Below are positions 36,580 through 47,054 of a stretch of DNA of 64,000 nucleotides, one piece after another; within the stretch, counting starts at the first letter, position 1; each line of letters begins with the position of its first letter. Both the position numbers and the translations under genes were made by a program. This stretch comes from Devosia ureilytica (GTDB taxonomy: Bacteria; Pseudomonadota; Alphaproteobacteria; Rhizobiales; Devosiaceae): the NCBI RefSeq assembly GCF_024273195.1, contig NZ_JAMZCU010000003.1:372001-436000 (forward strand), read 5' to 3'. The notes under the pieces were generated by a model. The model did no database searches, had not been told where the DNA came from, and saw only the letters and a list, made by a program, of their open reading frames with translations.

Positions 36580-38727
36580 ATGCGCCTCAAGAACTGGCTC
36601 CTCACCGGAACCAGCATCGGCCTGCTGGCCTTTGCGCCCATCGCCGCCCATGCTCAGGATGCGGAACTTCAATCCGCCTATCAGGCGTATCTGGAGGCTC
36701 AGGCCTCCGGTGACGCCGCGTCCCTCGAAGCTGCACAGACTGCCCTGACCGAGCTTTGCATCGTCGGCGGCTTTGCAAGCCTGGAAGAATGTATTGCCGC
36801 TCTGGCAGCGGCCGAAGCCGCCGCGCCTGCTGCTGAAGAACCTGCAGCGGTCACCGAGCCCGCCCCGGCCGAAGAGCCTGTGGCAGAAGAACCTGCACCG
36901 GCTCCAGAGCCTGTGGTCGAGGAGCCGGTTGCCGAAGAGCCGGCCCCTGTCGCCGAAGAACCAGCGCCGGTTGAAGAACCTGCACCGGTCGAAGAACCCG
37001 CCCCGGTTGAGGAGCCCGTAGCCGATGAGCCGGCTCCGGCAGAACCCGCCGCCGAGCCGGCCGCTGAAGAGCCCGTAGCCGAACAAGAAGCACCGGTGGC
37101 AGAAGAGCCTGTGGAGCAGCCCGCTGTTGCCGTTGAGGCTGATGCTGATGCTGACATTGAAGCCCAGCTGGCTGCCCAGGTGGACGCATACAACGCCGCT
37201 GTGGCCGATCTTGCTGCTGGTGCCGACCCGGTCGAAGCGCAAGCTCGCATCGACGCCGCGCTTGCCGAAATCACCGCTATTTGCAGCACCCTGGGCTATG
37301 TCGACAACGAAACTTGCGTTGCCGACTATGGCCTGAGCTTGTCGCCCCTGCCTGAGGCCATGCCGGCCGAGGAGCAGCCCGCTGCCCCGGCCCCTGGTGC
37401 AGAGCAGCCCGCGCCAGTCGAAGAAACCACCTCTGATGGTCAGCCAGCCGAAATGGTCGAGGACCTGCCCGAAGGCGTGACCGAGGAGCAGATCGCCCCG
37501 GTGCTCGACAGCGCCAAGGATGAGGATGCAGCCCAGTCAGAAAGCACGCAGCCGGTAGAAGGCGAAGCCACCGTCGAGGTCGAGCCTGAGGTCCAGGCAG
37601 AACCCGTGGCCGAAGAACCGGCCGCGCCGGCCCCTGCCAATGACGAAGAAGCCCAGTCGGAAGAAATCCGGACCATGGCGGCTGAGCCGATGGCAGCCGT
37701 CACCGCCGAAGAGGGCGACGTAGTGGCCGCTGAAGGCGACACGACCATCAACCAGACGATTACCAACAACTACATCACCAACATCACCAACAATGTGTCT
37801 GGCGACAACAATACGGTACAAACCGGTGTTCAGCAGACACCCGTGACCGTGGTCGAGGCAAACGCCGAACCCACCAATACCGGCGATGCCATCACCCAGC
37901 TTATCCTGCAGGTCGGCACCCAGTTGATCGTCAATTCGATCGGCCAGGACACGGATCGCTTCTATGATCCGCAGGAAGACGAGATCTATTACGAGCGCTT
38001 GAGCAATGATCGGGTGCGCGAAGTGATCACCCGTCCCGATGGCACCCAGATCATCACGGTGCGCAATCGCAATGGCGACATCCTGCGTCGTTCGCGCATC
38101 ACCCCTGATGGCCGTGAATACGTGTTGGCCTATTTCGATGACCGCTATTACGACGATCTGGCCCAGTGGCGCGATCCGGCTGCTGACTTGCCGCCGCTGC
38201 GTCTCAACATTCCAGTGCGTGAATACGTGCTCGATGCCAGCTATGCCGATGAGGACGAGCTTGAAATCTTCTTCAGCCAGCCGCCGGTCGAGCAGGTCGC
38301 CCGCCTCTATTCAATCGATGAGGTGAAGCGGTCGGCCCGTCTGCGTGACAGCGTGCGTCGTCTTGAGGTCGGTAACCTCACATTCGACACCGGCGCAGCC
38401 ACCATCGGTCGCGATCAGGTGCGAGCACTGTCCGGTGTGGCCAACGCCATGCTTGCCCTGCTCGAGCGCAACCCCAATGAGACCTTCCTGATCGAGGGCC
38501 ATACCGATGCGGTGGGTTCGGACATCTCCAACCTGCGCCTGTCGGACATGCGCGCGGCCACGATTGCCCGCGTTCTGACCGACTTCTACGGTGTGCCGCC
38601 GGAAAACCTGGCCACCCAGGGCTATGGCGAACGCTACCTCAAGATCCGCACCGAGACGGCGGAGCGCGAAAATCGTCGCGTTACCATCCGCCGCATCACG
38701 CCGCTGATCACGGTTGCTGCGCGCTAA
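36580..38727 (+). CDS. OmpA-family outer-membrane protein with long Pro/Ala/Glu region
   Basis: This 715-residue protein starts at MRLKNWLLTGTSIGLL behind AAGGATAAG. The signal peptide ends AHAQ at about 26. Residues about 80-210 are a Glu/Pro/Ala low-complexity tract built on EEPAPVEEP-type repeats, with more such sequence to about 400. An Asn/Thr-rich patch (TITNNYITNITNNV) follows. The C-terminal OmpA peptidoglycan-binding domain (about 600-715) has LTFDTGAATI, FLIEGHTDAVGSD, LSDMRAATIARVL and RENRRVTIRR. No beta-barrel is evident. The repeats probably span the periplasm or face outward. Confidence 0.88.
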   Translation: MRLKNWLLTGTSIGLLAFAPIAAHAQDAELQSAYQAYLEAQASGDAASLEAAQTALTELCIVGGFASLEECIAALAAAEAAAPAAEEPAAVTEPAPAEEPVAEEPAPAPEPVVEEPVAEEPAPVAEEPAPVEEPAPVEEPAPVEEPVADEPAPAEPAAEPAAEEPVAEQEAPVAEEPVEQPAVAVEADADADIEAQLAAQVDAYNAAVADLAAGADPVEAQARIDAALAEITAICSTLGYVDNETCVADYGLSLSPLPEAMPAEEQPAAPAPGAEQPAPVEETTSDGQPAEMVEDLPEGVTEEQIAPVLDSAKDEDAAQSESTQPVEGEATVEVEPEVQAEPVAEEPAAPAPANDEEAQSEEIRTMAAEPMAAVTAEEGDVVAAEGDTTINQTITNNYITNITNNVSGDNNTVQTGVQQTPVTVVEANAEPTNTGDAITQLILQVGTQLIVNSIGQDTDRFYDPQEDEIYYERLSNDRVREVITRPDGTQIITVRNRNGDILRRSRITPDGREYVLAYFDDRYYDDLAQWRDPAADLPPLRLNIPVREYVLDASYADEDELEIFFSQPPVEQVARLYSIDEVKRSARLRDSVRRLEVGNLTFDTGAATIGRDQVRALSGVANAMLALLERNPNETFLIEGHTDAVGSDISNLRLSDMRAATIARVLTDFYGVPPENLATQGYGERYLKIRTETAERENRRVTIRRITPLITVAAR

Positions 38728-38751
38728 CAGGCGTCAATCGACGAAACGGTG

Positions 38752-38782
38752 AAGGCCGGGCCCAGCGCCCGGCCTTTTCTTT
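38752..38782 (+). terminator. rho-independent terminator after ompA-like gene
   Basis: GGCCGGGC (38754-38761) pairs with GCCCGGCC (38767-38774), followed by TTTTCTTTT. It lies about 25 bases after the stop. Confidence 0.9.
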
Positions 38783-38930
38783 TGCCGTGGAGCGTCGACT
38801 TCCGATGACGATTTCTTGAAAAAGCCACAATCGATCACGGCTTTGGCATCGCCCACAAACGCTTTAGTGCATTGAATCAAAAAGAATAAAACCAAGTCCG
38901 CCGGATATTTTGGGCTCTTTCACAACTTCG

Positions 38931-38956
38931 GGAACTCAGTGCTCGGAGACCGCGTT
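38931..38956 (+). promoter_or_regulatory. EcfG-type general stress promoter upstream of small membrane protein
   Basis: GGAAC (38931-38935) and CGTT (38953-38956) are 17 bases apart, matching the stress-sigma consensus. It lies 32 bases before the gene at 38989. Confidence 0.75.
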
Positions 38957-38988
38957 TATTTGCCAGCGTGAAACCAAAGGAGCACATG

Positions 38989-39384
38989 ATGGCTACCCCC
39001 GAACGCGATACTGTTTACACCCGTGACGGCAACCGTACCGTCTATACCCGTGAGAGCAATGGCACCGGCTGGTTCGTCGGTATCATCGTTGCCCTGGCCC
39101 TTCTGGCCATTGGCTATCTGGTGTTCTCGGCCAATTCCGGTCCTTCGACCACAGTCGACGTGAACGGCAGCCCGGTCGTTGAATCCCCGGTAACCGACCC
39201 GGCAATGGCTCCGGCCCCAATGACCGAAGCACCGGCCGTTGAAACCGCTCCGGCTCCCGCCGTTGAGGCTCCGGCTACTGATGCCGCTCCGATGACTGAG
39301 GCCGCCCCGGCTACCGAGCCGGCTGCTGCCCCGGCCGAAACCGAAGCTGCTCCGGTTGCTGAACCCGCTGCGCCCACGAACTAA
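38989..39384 (+). CDS. small single-pass membrane protein with Ala/Pro/Glu tail
   Basis: This 131-residue protein begins MATPERDTVYTRDG, chosen over the adjacent ATG at 38986 because AAGGAG then sits six bases away. One membrane helix (about 28-47: WFVGIIVALALLAIGYLVFS) separates a short charged N-terminus from an Ala/Pro/Thr/Glu-rich tail. The N-terminal half is clearly related to the 65-residue protein at 60793-60990 (both read DPE/R-D/E-TV, helix, YLVF, then TVDV). Both genes have EcfG-type promoters. The family is unknown. Confidence 0.82.
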   Translation: MATPERDTVYTRDGNRTVYTRESNGTGWFVGIIVALALLAIGYLVFSANSGPSTTVDVNGSPVVESPVTDPAMAPAPMTEAPAVETAPAPAVEAPATDAAPMTEAAPATEPAAAPAETEAAPVAEPAAPTN

Positions 39385-39428
39385 TCGGTCCAGCTACCCC
39401 CGATCCTGGCCCTCCCTCCAGGATCCTA

Positions 39429-39457
39429 AGGCCCCGGTCACCCCCGGGGCCTTTTTG
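39429..39457 (+). terminator. rho-independent terminator
   Basis: GGCCCCGG (39431-39438) pairs with CCGGGGCC (39445-39452), followed by TTTTT. It closes the small membrane protein gene. Confidence 0.92.
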
Positions 39458-39546
39458 GTGTGTGAGATACCGCGACAAATTGGTGCGCACCGTTGCCAAG
39501 AGCCGGCCCCATACCCATCTACCCAGAAATTCGGAAGGGAGCCGCC

Positions 39547-40233
39547 GTGTTCAACATCGACCAAATCCTCAAGTCCCTGCAAACCGACCAGAACGTGCAG
39601 CGCACCGCAATGACCGGCGCAGCCGGCCTAGCTGTCGGCATGCTGCTCTCGGGGGGCAAGCCGGGCAAGTTGTTGGGCAATGCCGCCAGGGCGGGCGCAC
39701 TGGCCGCCGTTGGTGGCCTCGCCTACAAGGCCTGGCAGAACCATCAGCAGGGACAGGCCAACCCGCCGCCAATGCCGGCCGAGGATGCCTTCATTCCAGC
39801 GCCTGCGGACGCCAGCGGCCAGGAAGAACTGGGCAAGACTCTGGTGCGCGCCATGATTGCGGCCGCCAAGGCCGACGGCCGCATTGATGCGGAAGAAAAG
39901 GAAGCGATCTTTGAGCGTCTAAAAACCATGCCGCTCTCCGCCGAGGAAAAGGCCTGGGTATTTGACGAGCTATCGACCCCGCTTGACGTCAATGCGGTTG
40001 TCGCCCGCGCCGACACGCCCGAGCACGCCGCCGAGATCTACGCCGCCTCGCTGGTCGCCATCAGCGCCGATACCGCAGCCGAGCAGGCCTATCTAGAAGT
40101 CCTCGCCATCAAGCTCAAGCTGGACCCTGCCCTTGTCGCCGAGATCCATCGCCAGGCCGAAGCGAAGGCACCCCAGCCAGCACCGAACCCCGCCTCACCT
40201 TGGGCCTACACCCCCAGCGACAGCAATGTCTGA
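39547..40233 (+). CDS. TerB-like/DUF533 protein
   Basis: This 228-residue protein starts at GTG (MFNIDQILKSL) behind GGAAGGGAG. The Gly/Ala-rich segment near 20-60 (GAAGLAVGMLLSGGKPGKLLG) is a possible membrane-associated helix. The C-terminal half (about 95-210: KTLVRAMIAAAKADGRIDAEEKEAIFERL) is a DUF533/TerB-like helical domain whose acidic residues resemble tellurite-resistance TerB. The tail is Pro-rich. Function unknown; it sits alone. Confidence 0.85.
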   Translation: MFNIDQILKSLQTDQNVQRTAMTGAAGLAVGMLLSGGKPGKLLGNAARAGALAAVGGLAYKAWQNHQQGQANPPPMPAEDAFIPAPADASGQEELGKTLVRAMIAAAKADGRIDAEEKEAIFERLKTMPLSAEEKAWVFDELSTPLDVNAVVARADTPEHAAEIYAASLVAISADTAAEQAYLEVLAIKLKLDPALVAEIHRQAEAKAPQPAPNPASPWAYTPSDSNV

Positions 40234-40335
40234 TCCCGCCACGCGCTGAAAAGGGCCCCGTCACATAGGGCGCAAAGTCAGGTGACGGGCTCCACAACTT
40301 CTGCTTGACTGCATCATCTAGCGAGGGCAGCGCAG

Positions 40336-40938
40336 ATGACAAATGCAGAACCGCTTGGGTATATGGGAGTCAATCACCCCCTCTATGTCACCAGTGCCAA
40401 CTTCGTGCTGCGCCTCAAGGATAAGGGCGTCACGGCCGGGCCGGACGCATTGGTCGTCGGGCGGAACGGCGGCACGGTGTCCTACCCCTACTCCAGTATT
40501 GTAGACGTCAACCTGCTGCTGAACGCCATACCCAGGGTGGGGTACATGACGCAGATGATCATTCGCTTTCGCGACGGCAAACGCCTGCGTATCCTCAATA
40601 CCGACGCCGGGGGAACCCCCGATGCGGACCAGACCCAGCATTATTACCGCTTCAAGGCCGATTTCCATCAGAGGCTGGTGGCGAGCGGCGCCGCAAGCAA
40701 CATCACCTTTACCAGCGGCTATTCGCCTGGTCGCGCACGGGTGGTCAAAGTGATCATGGCCATTGCGGCGGCCTTCTTCGTCGGCACGCCGATCATCATC
40801 TTTGCCATGACGGGCGAAGCCGAGGCTCTGCTGATCTGCCTGGCCGGATTGGCCTTCGTCGTCCCCTTCTTCCGCGTTTCACAGCGCAACGCGCCACAGC
40901 GCTACGACCCTCGCAGCCCACCAGACATGCTGGATTAG
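40336..40938 (+). CDS. uncharacterised protein with C-terminal membrane segments
   Basis: This 200-residue protein has a cytoplasmic N-terminal domain (about 1-130: LRLKDKGVTAGPDALVV, VSYPYSSIVDVNL, IIRFRDGKRLRI), resembling a small PH-like beta domain. Two hydrophobic helices follow (about 138-158 and 165-180). A basic tail ends the protein. No family is recognised. A putative GAGGG-like ribosome site (GCGAGGGCAGCGCAG) precedes the ATG. Confidence 0.75.
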   Translation: MTNAEPLGYMGVNHPLYVTSANFVLRLKDKGVTAGPDALVVGRNGGTVSYPYSSIVDVNLLLNAIPRVGYMTQMIIRFRDGKRLRILNTDAGGTPDADQTQHYYRFKADFHQRLVASGAASNITFTSGYSPGRARVVKVIMAIAAAFFVGTPIIIFAMTGEAEALLICLAGLAFVVPFFRVSQRNAPQRYDPRSPPDMLD

Positions 40939-41000
40939 AGCGTTTTCAGCAAAAGGGGTCCCGGTTTTGCGGTTCAGCGTTTCAACGAAACGGTGACGTG
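40937..41000. repeat. probable dispersed AGCGTTTTCAGC-type intergenic element
   Basis: The words TAGAGCGTTTTCAGC and later CGTTTCAACGAAACG follow directly after the gene. Similar AGCGTTTTCAGC elements are scattered in Hyphomicrobiales genomes, usually between convergent genes, as here. Only one copy is in this window. Confidence 0.4.
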
Positions 41001-41002
41001 AT

Positions 41003-41455
41003 CTAACCGCGCCCGCGATAGGGCGGCACACCCTGGTCGGGAAGCCACACGTCGGCCGGTGGAGCACCAGTCTGCCAGAACACGTCAATGGGGATGCCCC
41101 CGCGCGGGTACCAGTAGCCGCCAATGCGCAGCCAGCGCGGCTTGATGGTTTCGACAATCCGCTTGGCAATATCGATGGTGCAACCCTCGTGGAAGGCACC
41201 GTGATCGCGGAAAGATGTCAGGAACAGCTTGAGCGATTTGCTCTCGACCAGAAATTGGTCCGGCACATAGTCGATGACCAGATGGGCGAAGTCGGGCTGG
41301 CCGGTGACCGGGCAGAGGGAGGTGAACTCGGGCGCGACATAGCGCGCGACGTAATTCACGTCTGGATGCGGATTGGGCACAGGGTCAAGCACCGCATCCT
41401 CAGGACGCTGCGGCACCCCCACATCCCTGCCCAGCTGCAGGTTTTCGGGGGCCAT
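41003..41455 (-). CDS. queF: NADPH-dependent 7-cyano-7-deazaguanine reductase QueF
   Basis: This 150-residue enzyme reduces preQ0 to preQ1 in queuosine synthesis. It is the short unimodular QueF type. The catalytic Cys is in [15 protein letters not shown] (about 47), substrate contacts in [21 protein letters not shown] with the conserved Glu and His, and [14 protein letters not shown] follows. It lies three bases after the small gene 41459-41680. Confidence 0.95.
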   Translation of the reverse strand: MAPENLQLGRDVGVPQRPEDAVLDPVPNPHPDVNYVARYVAPEFTSLCPVTGQPDFAHLVIDYVPDQFLVESKSLKLFLTSFRDHGAFHEGCTIDIAKRIVETIKPRWLRIGGYWYPRGGIPIDVFWQTGAPPADVWLPDQGVPPYRGRG

Positions 41456-41458
41456 CGC

Positions 41459-41680
41459 CTACTTCCCGCTGCGCTTGATCGACTTGATTTCCAGCGGCGG
41501 TTGGCCCGACTTTTCCGAAATCAGCCGATCTTGCTCCTCGATGGCAGCGCGCGCAGGTTCGTCGCCATCAAGCCCGCCGAGCAGGCTGGCCTCGACCTTG
41601 CGATTTGAGCGCTGCGAGCCGTCTTCATAGACAATATCGAACATCACGAATTCAGTGCGGGCGGTGGGCTTCTTGGCCAT
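41459..41680 (-). CDS. conserved small protein of unknown function (73 aa)
   Basis: This 73-residue protein reads MAKKPTARTEFVMFDIVYEDGSQRSNRKV, two or three predicted strands, then an acidic helix (DEPARAAIEEQDRLI) and a basic end. No signal or membrane segment is present. It is immediately upstream of queF on the same strand, suggesting co-transcription. The family is not recognised. Confidence 0.75.
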   Translation of the reverse strand: MAKKPTARTEFVMFDIVYEDGSQRSNRKVEASLLGGLDGDEPARAAIEEQDRLISEKSGQPPLEIKSIKRSGK

Positions 41681-41703
41681 TCTGGCGTCCTTTCAAACAG
41701 GAA

Positions 41704-41727
41704 ACCGCGAGCCTTGTGGCTCGCGGT
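41704..41727 (-). terminator. terminator hairpin after hlyU-like gene
   Basis: CCGCGAGCC (41705-41713) pairs with GGCTCGCGG (41718-41726) over TTGT. On the minus strand TTTCCTGTTT follows. It would end transcription from rpoD/DUF2442/hlyU before the next small gene. Confidence 0.7.
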
Positions 41728-41755
41728 CGTCACTTCATTTTGGGTCAAACGAGAG

Positions 41756-42046
41756 CTAGCGGTAAATCTGCTCGCCCTGCTCGTCGATTATCTGCCGGCC
41801 CTTGCTCAGCGCCAGCGCCACCAAATCCTCGCGCGAACTCATGCGTTCGGCGCGGATGTAGCGATAAGTCTTGATCTCGCCGCCAATGTCCTTCTCGATG
41901 ATGCCTGCCAGCTGCAATTCGCCGCCCGCCTTCATCTCGATGGCCTTGATGGAAAACCCCTTGTAGCTTTCCTCGCCCATCACAGTATCGCCGGCTGGTT
42001 CGGACTTGGCTGCACCGCCACCAAACAGCTTTTTCAGGAATGACAT
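41756..42046 (-). CDS. HlyU-family protein
   Basis: This 96-residue protein matches HlyU: MSFLKKLFGGG start, YKGFSIKAIEM, LAGIIEKDIGGEIKTYRYIRAERMSSRED and SKGRQIIDEQGEQIY. A strong AAGGAGG site precedes the ATG. The Vibrio member is a regulator, but alphaproteobacterial proteins are largely uncharacterised. It follows the DUF2442 gene by 12 bases in the rpoD operon. Confidence 0.88.
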   Translation of the reverse strand: MSFLKKLFGGGAAKSEPAGDTVMGEESYKGFSIKAIEMKAGGELQLAGIIEKDIGGEIKTYRYIRAERMSSREDLVALALSKGRQIIDEQGEQIYR

Positions 42047-42058
42047 GGTGGGGCCTCC

Positions 42059-42352
42059 TTAAGGTCTTGTTCTGCGTATGGGCCGGGGACGTTCCAGCGC
42101 ACCGTTTTTGTCCATCTCCTCCTGCAACCAAAGCGGCGAGATGTCAAAGTAGTTTGGCCAGATCGGCTTGCCATTGACCAGATCAACCTTGGCAAAATAG
42201 GCCCGATCCCGCAGGGGTTCGGTCCCCTCGCCCCGCTCGGCCAGCATCGGCGCCGCATTGAACGTGCCAAAGGTCCCATCCGAAAACGTCACCACCAGCT
42301 TGAACGGGATGATGGCGCGAAGAGAGGTCAGCGTGAGACGAGAAGTAGCCAT
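42059..42352 (-). CDS. DUF2442-family protein
   Basis: This 97-residue protein has the DUF2442 pattern: beta strand LVVTFSDGTFGTFNA, then LRDRAYFAKVDLVNGKPIWPNYFDISPLWL. Its ribosome site AGGAG overlaps the rpoD stop codon, indicating coupling to rpoD. Members often accompany toxin-antitoxin pairs elsewhere, but no partner toxin is seen here. Confidence 0.82.
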   Translation of the reverse strand: MATSRLTLTSLRAIIPFKLVVTFSDGTFGTFNAAPMLAERGEGTEPLRDRAYFAKVDLVNGKPIWPNYFDISPLWLQEEMDKNGALERPRPIRRTRP

Positions 42353-42361
42353 CGGCTACTC

Positions 42362-44419
<2,058 letters not shown>

Positions 44420-44609
44420 CTGGTACTCCTCGGGACCCATGGGCGGATGGTCCCGGCTGTGTCATAGGTGGTGACAACTCAAGACAAGGTAAAGGTTGGT
44501 TCACTGGAGCGTTAACGCCCCAAGTGAAATTAGTTCGCTATCGGGGATCATGACGGTGATTCGTCACAACGCAAAATCGCGCAGCATCGCCAGCCTCTCG
44601 GGTTCCCCC

Positions 44610-46550
44610 TCAAAAACTGCGAGTTGCGCGGCCAGATAGCGAACCAAATCCTTCGATCAATGCCTCAGTGCCATCGACAGTGGTAATCTGGTTCTTGATG
44701 TCTCGCAGCCTTTCAAAGGTTTCTTCGCTCGGGTCTTCGCCCAGCGCTGCTTCGGCTGCCTTCAGTTCCCTATTTAGCTGAACTTTCTTGTTATGCAAGG
44801 CCAGCGCATGGCTTAATCCGGTCTCAGCGTCGACCAGGGCGGTTTCCGCACCCACCTGCCACACGCCCTGCCGGCTCAATATCTCGGTCATCCGCGCCAG
44901 CGTCGGCCCGTGTCCGCGCGCTCCAAGGGCCGCGCGCATGTCATCAGCCGAAATGTCGTGGTGTCGCACCGCCAGCGCCAGAATGTCGCCCAGCACCTTC
45001 TGCGCCACCGGCGTTTCGCAATCGAGCGCCGCGAGCATTTCGAACTGGTCTTCGACCAGGGCCGGATGATTGACCAGTGTCAGCACAATCGTGGCCTCGC
45101 GGGGGCTGGCGTCGGCCACGGCCCCCGTTCGCAATAGCCGGGAATTGCGCAAGGTGTCCGAAACAACCAGCCGCGGAGTTCCACGCCCGGGATAGCCATA
45201 TGCACCGCTCTGCCCATAGGCAGGCTTGCCGCCGCGCTGCCAGCTGTCCCGTCCGCCCTGCCGCAACGGCGCAAAAAACGCCTTCAGCTTTTCGTCGAAG
45301 GCCTGCTGGTAGTGGAAACGAACAGTGGAATCCTGAATGGCATTAGCGCGCTCGCGCAACCGCGCCTGGAGGGCCGCGCGCTCCTCGGGAGCCTCGGGCA
45401 CCAGCCCGCCGGTTTCAAAACTCCAGACCATGTCGGACAGGCTGCGCGCCTTCTCGATCACCTCGGCGAAGGCGCCACGCCCCTGCGCCTTGATCAGGTC
45501 GTCGGGGTCCTGCCCATCGGGCAGCGTCGCGATCCGAACGCTCTTGCCGGGCTTGAGATGCGGCATGATCAGGTCTGCGGCCCGTTCGGCCGCCTTCAGG
45601 CCCGCCTTGTCGCCGTCAAAGCACAACACCGGATTGTCGCTCATCCGCCAAAGCAGCTGGATATGCTCCTCGGTCAGTGCCGTTCCGAGTGGTGCCACCG
45701 TGCCCTCGAACCCCGCCGACACCGCCGCGATCACATCCAGATACCCCTCGACCACCACCACGCTGGCGCCATCGCGCGCGGCAGTTTTGGCGGTAAAGCC
45801 ATTGTAGAGCGTCTGTCGCTTGGAAAAGAGTTGGGTCTCGGGCGAATTGAGATATTTCGCCGGCACGTCCGCCGAAAGCGCCCGCCCACCAAAGGCAATC
45901 ACCCGGCCCCGAAAATCGGTAATCGGGAACATCACCCGATTGCGGAATCGGTCATAGGTCAGCGGATCATCGTCGCGGCTGGTCACGAGGCCTGTGTCGA
46001 TCATCGCCTGTGCCGACACCCCATTGCCCGCCAGATGCTCCTTGAGGCCATTGCGGCTGTCGGGCGCAAAGCCGACCCGGAACCGCGCCTGACTGGCTGG
46101 CGATACGCCGCGCTCGAACAGGTAACCCCGCGCCCGCGCCCCGATATTGTGCGCCAGCGCCGCCTCGAAATACTTCGTGGCCAGTTCCATCACATCGATC
46201 AGCGTCCGCTGCGCCGCTTCGCGCTTTTCGGTCCGCTCGTCGCGCGCCGGCATGGGTACACCCGCCATGCCCGCCAATTTTTCCACCGCCTCGGGAAAGC
46301 TCATTCCGGCTTTCTCGGTCAGGAACCGGAAGTGGTCGCCGCTCGCGCCGCATCCGAAGCAATGATAAATTCCGCGCCGATCGTCGGCATGGAAGCTCGG
46401 GCTCTTTTCGGCATGAAACGGGCAGCAGGCCCACATGTCGCCCTTGCCCGGCTGGCTCTTGCGCTTGTCCCAAAGGACGTGCTCGCCCACCACCTGCGTT
46501 ATCGGCAGGCGCTGGCGGATTTCATCCAGAAACGTATCGGTAAAGCGCAT
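44610..46550 (-). CDS. dnaG: DNA primase DnaG
   Basis: This 646-residue replicative primase has the CHC2 zinc finger (CCPFHAEKSPSFHADD, YHCFGCGASGD, about 41-68). The catalytic core contains RFRNRVMFPITDFRGRVIAFGGR. TOPRIM motifs are VVVVEGYLDVIA and VLCFDGDKAG. The C-terminal part (about 430-646) is the DnaB-interaction region, divergent as usual. A 190-base gap to rpoD probably carries an additional rpoD promoter. Confidence 0.97.
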   Translation of the reverse strand: MRFTDTFLDEIRQRLPITQVVGEHVLWDKRKSQPGKGDMWACCPFHAEKSPSFHADDRRGIYHCFGCGASGDHFRFLTEKAGMSFPEAVEKLAGMAGVPMPARDERTEKREAAQRTLIDVMELATKYFEAALAHNIGARARGYLFERGVSPASQARFRVGFAPDSRNGLKEHLAGNGVSAQAMIDTGLVTSRDDDPLTYDRFRNRVMFPITDFRGRVIAFGGRALSADVPAKYLNSPETQLFSKRQTLYNGFTAKTAARDGASVVVVEGYLDVIAAVSAGFEGTVAPLGTALTEEHIQLLWRMSDNPVLCFDGDKAGLKAAERAADLIMPHLKPGKSVRIATLPDGQDPDDLIKAQGRGAFAEVIEKARSLSDMVWSFETGGLVPEAPEERAALQARLRERANAIQDSTVRFHYQQAFDEKLKAFFAPLRQGGRDSWQRGGKPAYGQSGAYGYPGRGTPRLVVSDTLRNSRLLRTGAVADASPREATIVLTLVNHPALVEDQFEMLAALDCETPVAQKVLGDILALAVRHHDISADDMRAALGARGHGPTLARMTEILSRQGVWQVGAETALVDAETGLSHALALHNKKVQLNRELKAAEAALGEDPSEETFERLRDIKNQITTVDGTEALIEGFGSLSGRATRSF

Positions 46551-46664
46551 TTGTGTTATCTAAAGCATCTGACCGAAAAGTGCGACGCGGTTTTCGGTGC
46601 AATCGGATGCGCATGCGAGAAACCTGCTCCGCACCAAGTCACCACGAGAGAGTTTTCCACAACC

Positions 46665-47054
46665 ATGCCCAAGACCAAGATGCCGTTTCCGGTCCTGCTG
46701 GCGCTTACCCTGGGCCCGGCTTTGGCCATTGGCACGACCTTGTGGGTCGTAAGTGACATGGTGCCCACCTGCTCGATCACCGAGATCCAGCGCCTGCCGT
46801 CCCCCGACGGGCTGCTTGACCTCGTGACCTTCACGCGCACCTGTGGCGACACGCCCGACAACATGCAGGCGGCCCTCGTCCCGCAGGGCGAGCAGGTTCC
46901 CTATGAAGCGGCCAGTTTTGTCTCTGTCCTCGCGGAAGTCGATCTCGAGCCCGAATGGATGACCAACGCTCAGATCGAGATCAATCTGCCCGAAGACGCC
47001 GAAATCCTGCGGCGGGACGACACCGTGGCGGGCGTCGCAGTGACCTACCGCTAA
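46665..47054 (+). CDS. uncharacterised membrane-anchored protein (129 aa)
   Basis: The protein begins MPKTKMPFPVLLALTLGPALAIG with one membrane helix (about 9-29). A periplasmic domain follows with two cysteines (VPTCSITEIQRLP, FTRTCGDTPDN), which could form a disulphide. The open frame upstream runs antisense through dnaG and is not coding. Only a weak GAGAG element precedes the ATG. Divergent from dnaG and convergent with the hydrolase gene, which it overlaps by four bases. Not recognised. Confidence 0.62.
   Translation: MPKTKMPFPVLLALTLGPALAIGTTLWVVSDMVPTCSITEIQRLPSPDGLLDLVTFTRTCGDTPDNMQAALVPQGEQVPYEAASFVSVLAEVDLEPEWMTNAQIEINLPEDAEILRRDDTVAGVAVTYR

Noticed and set aside
36840..37140. repetitive GAAGAACC-type DNA as a possible repeat array or CRISPR
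   Set aside because: The repetition is codon-level Glu-Glu-Pro/Ala coding sequence inside the OmpA-family gene, with no spacers or conserved direct-repeat length.
45312..46664. long plus-strand open frame running into the gene at 46665
   Set aside because: It is antisense to dnaG; only the part from the ATG at 46665 looks like a protein with a membrane helix.
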